A stretch of 64,000 nucleotides of DNA, from contig NZ_CP036536.1 of assembly GCF_005222225.1 (NCBI RefSeq), forward strand, positions 3,310,001 through 3,374,000, written 5' to 3'. Shown in pieces: positions 63,219-64,000 of the stretch (position 1 is its first letter; each line of letters begins with the position of its first letter). Made by a program: the position numbers and the translations under genes. The notes under the pieces were generated by a model, which was not told where the DNA came from, did no database searches, and saw only the letters and a program-made list of their open reading frames with translations. This DNA is from Salinimonas lutimaris. Lineage in GTDB: Bacteria > Pseudomonadota > Gammaproteobacteria > Enterobacterales > Alteromonadaceae.

Positions 63219-64000
63219 TTATTTCAGACTGCTTGCTGCGGCCACAACGGCATCGGTAGTGATGTTGAAGTGCTCAAACAGTTCACCCGCTGGACCTGAC
63301 TCACCAAATGTGTCCATGCCAACAACCGCACCGTTAAGACCCACATACTTGTACCAGCTGTCTTTAGCCAGTGCTTCAACAGCAACCCGGCGGGTTACAT
63401 TGGAAGGCAGTACGCTTTCACGGTAGCTTTGCGGCTGACGATCAAACACATCCGTTGACGGCATAGATACCACTCGTGCATTGGTGCCCTGCTCAGCCAG
63501 CTTGTCAGCAGCCTCAACAGCCAGCTCTACTTCTGAGCCAGTCGCAATCAGCAGCACATCAGGCGTACCTTCGCAATCTTTTAGTACGTAACCGCCCTGT
63601 TCGATTTGCTTAACCTGCTCAGCGGTACGTTCCTGCTGTGGTACACCCTGACGAGTGAAAATCAACGTAGTAGGGCCATCAGTACGGGTAATTGCCTGCT
63701 TCCAGGCTACCGCTGACTCGACCTGGTCACACGGACGCCAGTTATCCAGATTTGGTGTGGAGCGCAGGGCAACCAGTTGCTCTACCGGCTGGTGCGTCGG
63801 GCCGTCTTCACCCAGACCAATTGAGTCGTGAGTATACACAAAGATTGCCGGTGCTTTCATCAGCGCAGCCATACGAACCGCATTACGCGCGTATTCCATA
63901 AACATCAGGAAGGTAGCACCGTATGCTTTAAAGCCACCGTGCAGGGTAATACCGTTCATCATGGCCGACATACCGAATTCACGTACCCCGTAGAACAGGT
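63219..64000 (-). CDS. tkt: Transketolase, C-terminal part (cut by window edge)
   Basis: The visible ~260 residues are the end of transketolase; the reading frame continues past the window edge ([21 protein letters not shown]). [19 protein letters not shown] is the diagnostic transketolase stretch, and [16 protein letters not shown] follows. The C-terminal domain has [22 protein letters not shown] and [23 protein letters not shown]. It transfers two-carbon units with thiamine diphosphate in the pentose phosphate pathway. It is 23 bp upstream of epd on the same strand, so likely cotranscribed. Confidence 0.96.
   Translation of the reverse strand, partial: LFYGVREFGMSAMMNGITLHGGFKAYGATFLMFMEYARNAVRMAALMKAPAIFVYTHDSIGLGEDGPTHQPVEQLVALRSTPNLDNWRPCDQVESAVAWKQAITRTDGPTTLIFTRQGVPQQERTAEQVKQIEQGGYVLKDCEGTPDVLLIATGSEVELAVEAADKLAEQGTNARVVSMPSTDVFDRQPQSYRESVLPSNVTRRVAVEALAKDSWYKYVGLNGAVVGMDTFGESGPAGELFEHFNITTDAVVAAASSLK

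Overview
The window looks like a chromosomal segment of a marine gammaproteobacterium of the order Alteromonadales, close to Alteromonas or Salinimonas. This is inferred from gene content and protein character (long PstC/PstA, tandem UspE, Ohr/OhrR, an epd-pgk-aldolase order, a large exopolysaccharide locus), from the moderate base composition, and from abundant REP-like palindromes. No rRNA, tRNA, CRISPR array, integrase or transposase was seen.

Layout. (1) 0-13.5 kb: a TolC-type outer-membrane channel, cut by the window edge, is divergent from a 3946-residue adhesin with about 40 Ig-like repeats. The adhesin has a LapA-like N-terminal retention module with a TAAG motif (the LapG-type cleavage signature). 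(2) 13.5-14.95 kb: no gene, but a dense repeat field. It holds paired REP-like modules and two identical copies of a ~285 bp element able to form a closed multi-stem structure. (3) 14.9-19.4 kb: a three-gene signalling operon (histidine kinase, REC-HD-GYP c-di-GMP phosphodiesterase, histidine kinase). (4) 19.5-22.4 kb: YigZ, the divergent ohr/ohrR peroxide pair, a hemolysin III family membrane protein and a small CX5R phosphatase-like protein. (5) 22.7-44 kb: an exopolysaccharide locus with a beta-helix secreted protein, Wzx-type flippase, pyruvyltransferase, two sulfotransferases, four glycosyltransferases, two Wzy/ligase-like polytopic proteins, a PHP-type tyrosine phosphatase, a Wzc-type tyrosine autokinase, a short SLBB export protein, an outer-membrane barrel and a WcaJ-type initiating transferase. 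(6) 44.2-46.4 kb: OxyR and a UspE-like protein. (7) 46.4-57.6 kb: phosphate economy (Pit transporter, pstCAB-phoU, gcvR, ppk, ppx). (8) 57.6-58.8 kb: a membrane diguanylate cyclase. (9) 58.85-59.86 kb: a second repeat field. (10) 59.9-64 kb: central carbon metabolism in the order tkt-epd-pgk-class I aldolase, with tkt cut by the window edge.

How it fits together. Most of the window concerns the cell surface and its control. The adhesin with its channel, the polysaccharide locus, and two c-di-GMP enzymes (an HD-GYP phosphodiesterase and a GGDEF cyclase) suggest a switch between attached and free-living states. The polymer is likely acidic (sulfated and pyruvylated), inferred from the enzymes present. 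The export operon and the initiating transferase diverge from one intergenic region that carries a strong sigma-54-like promoter match on each strand. The phosphate block pairs high-affinity uptake with polyphosphate synthesis and breakdown.
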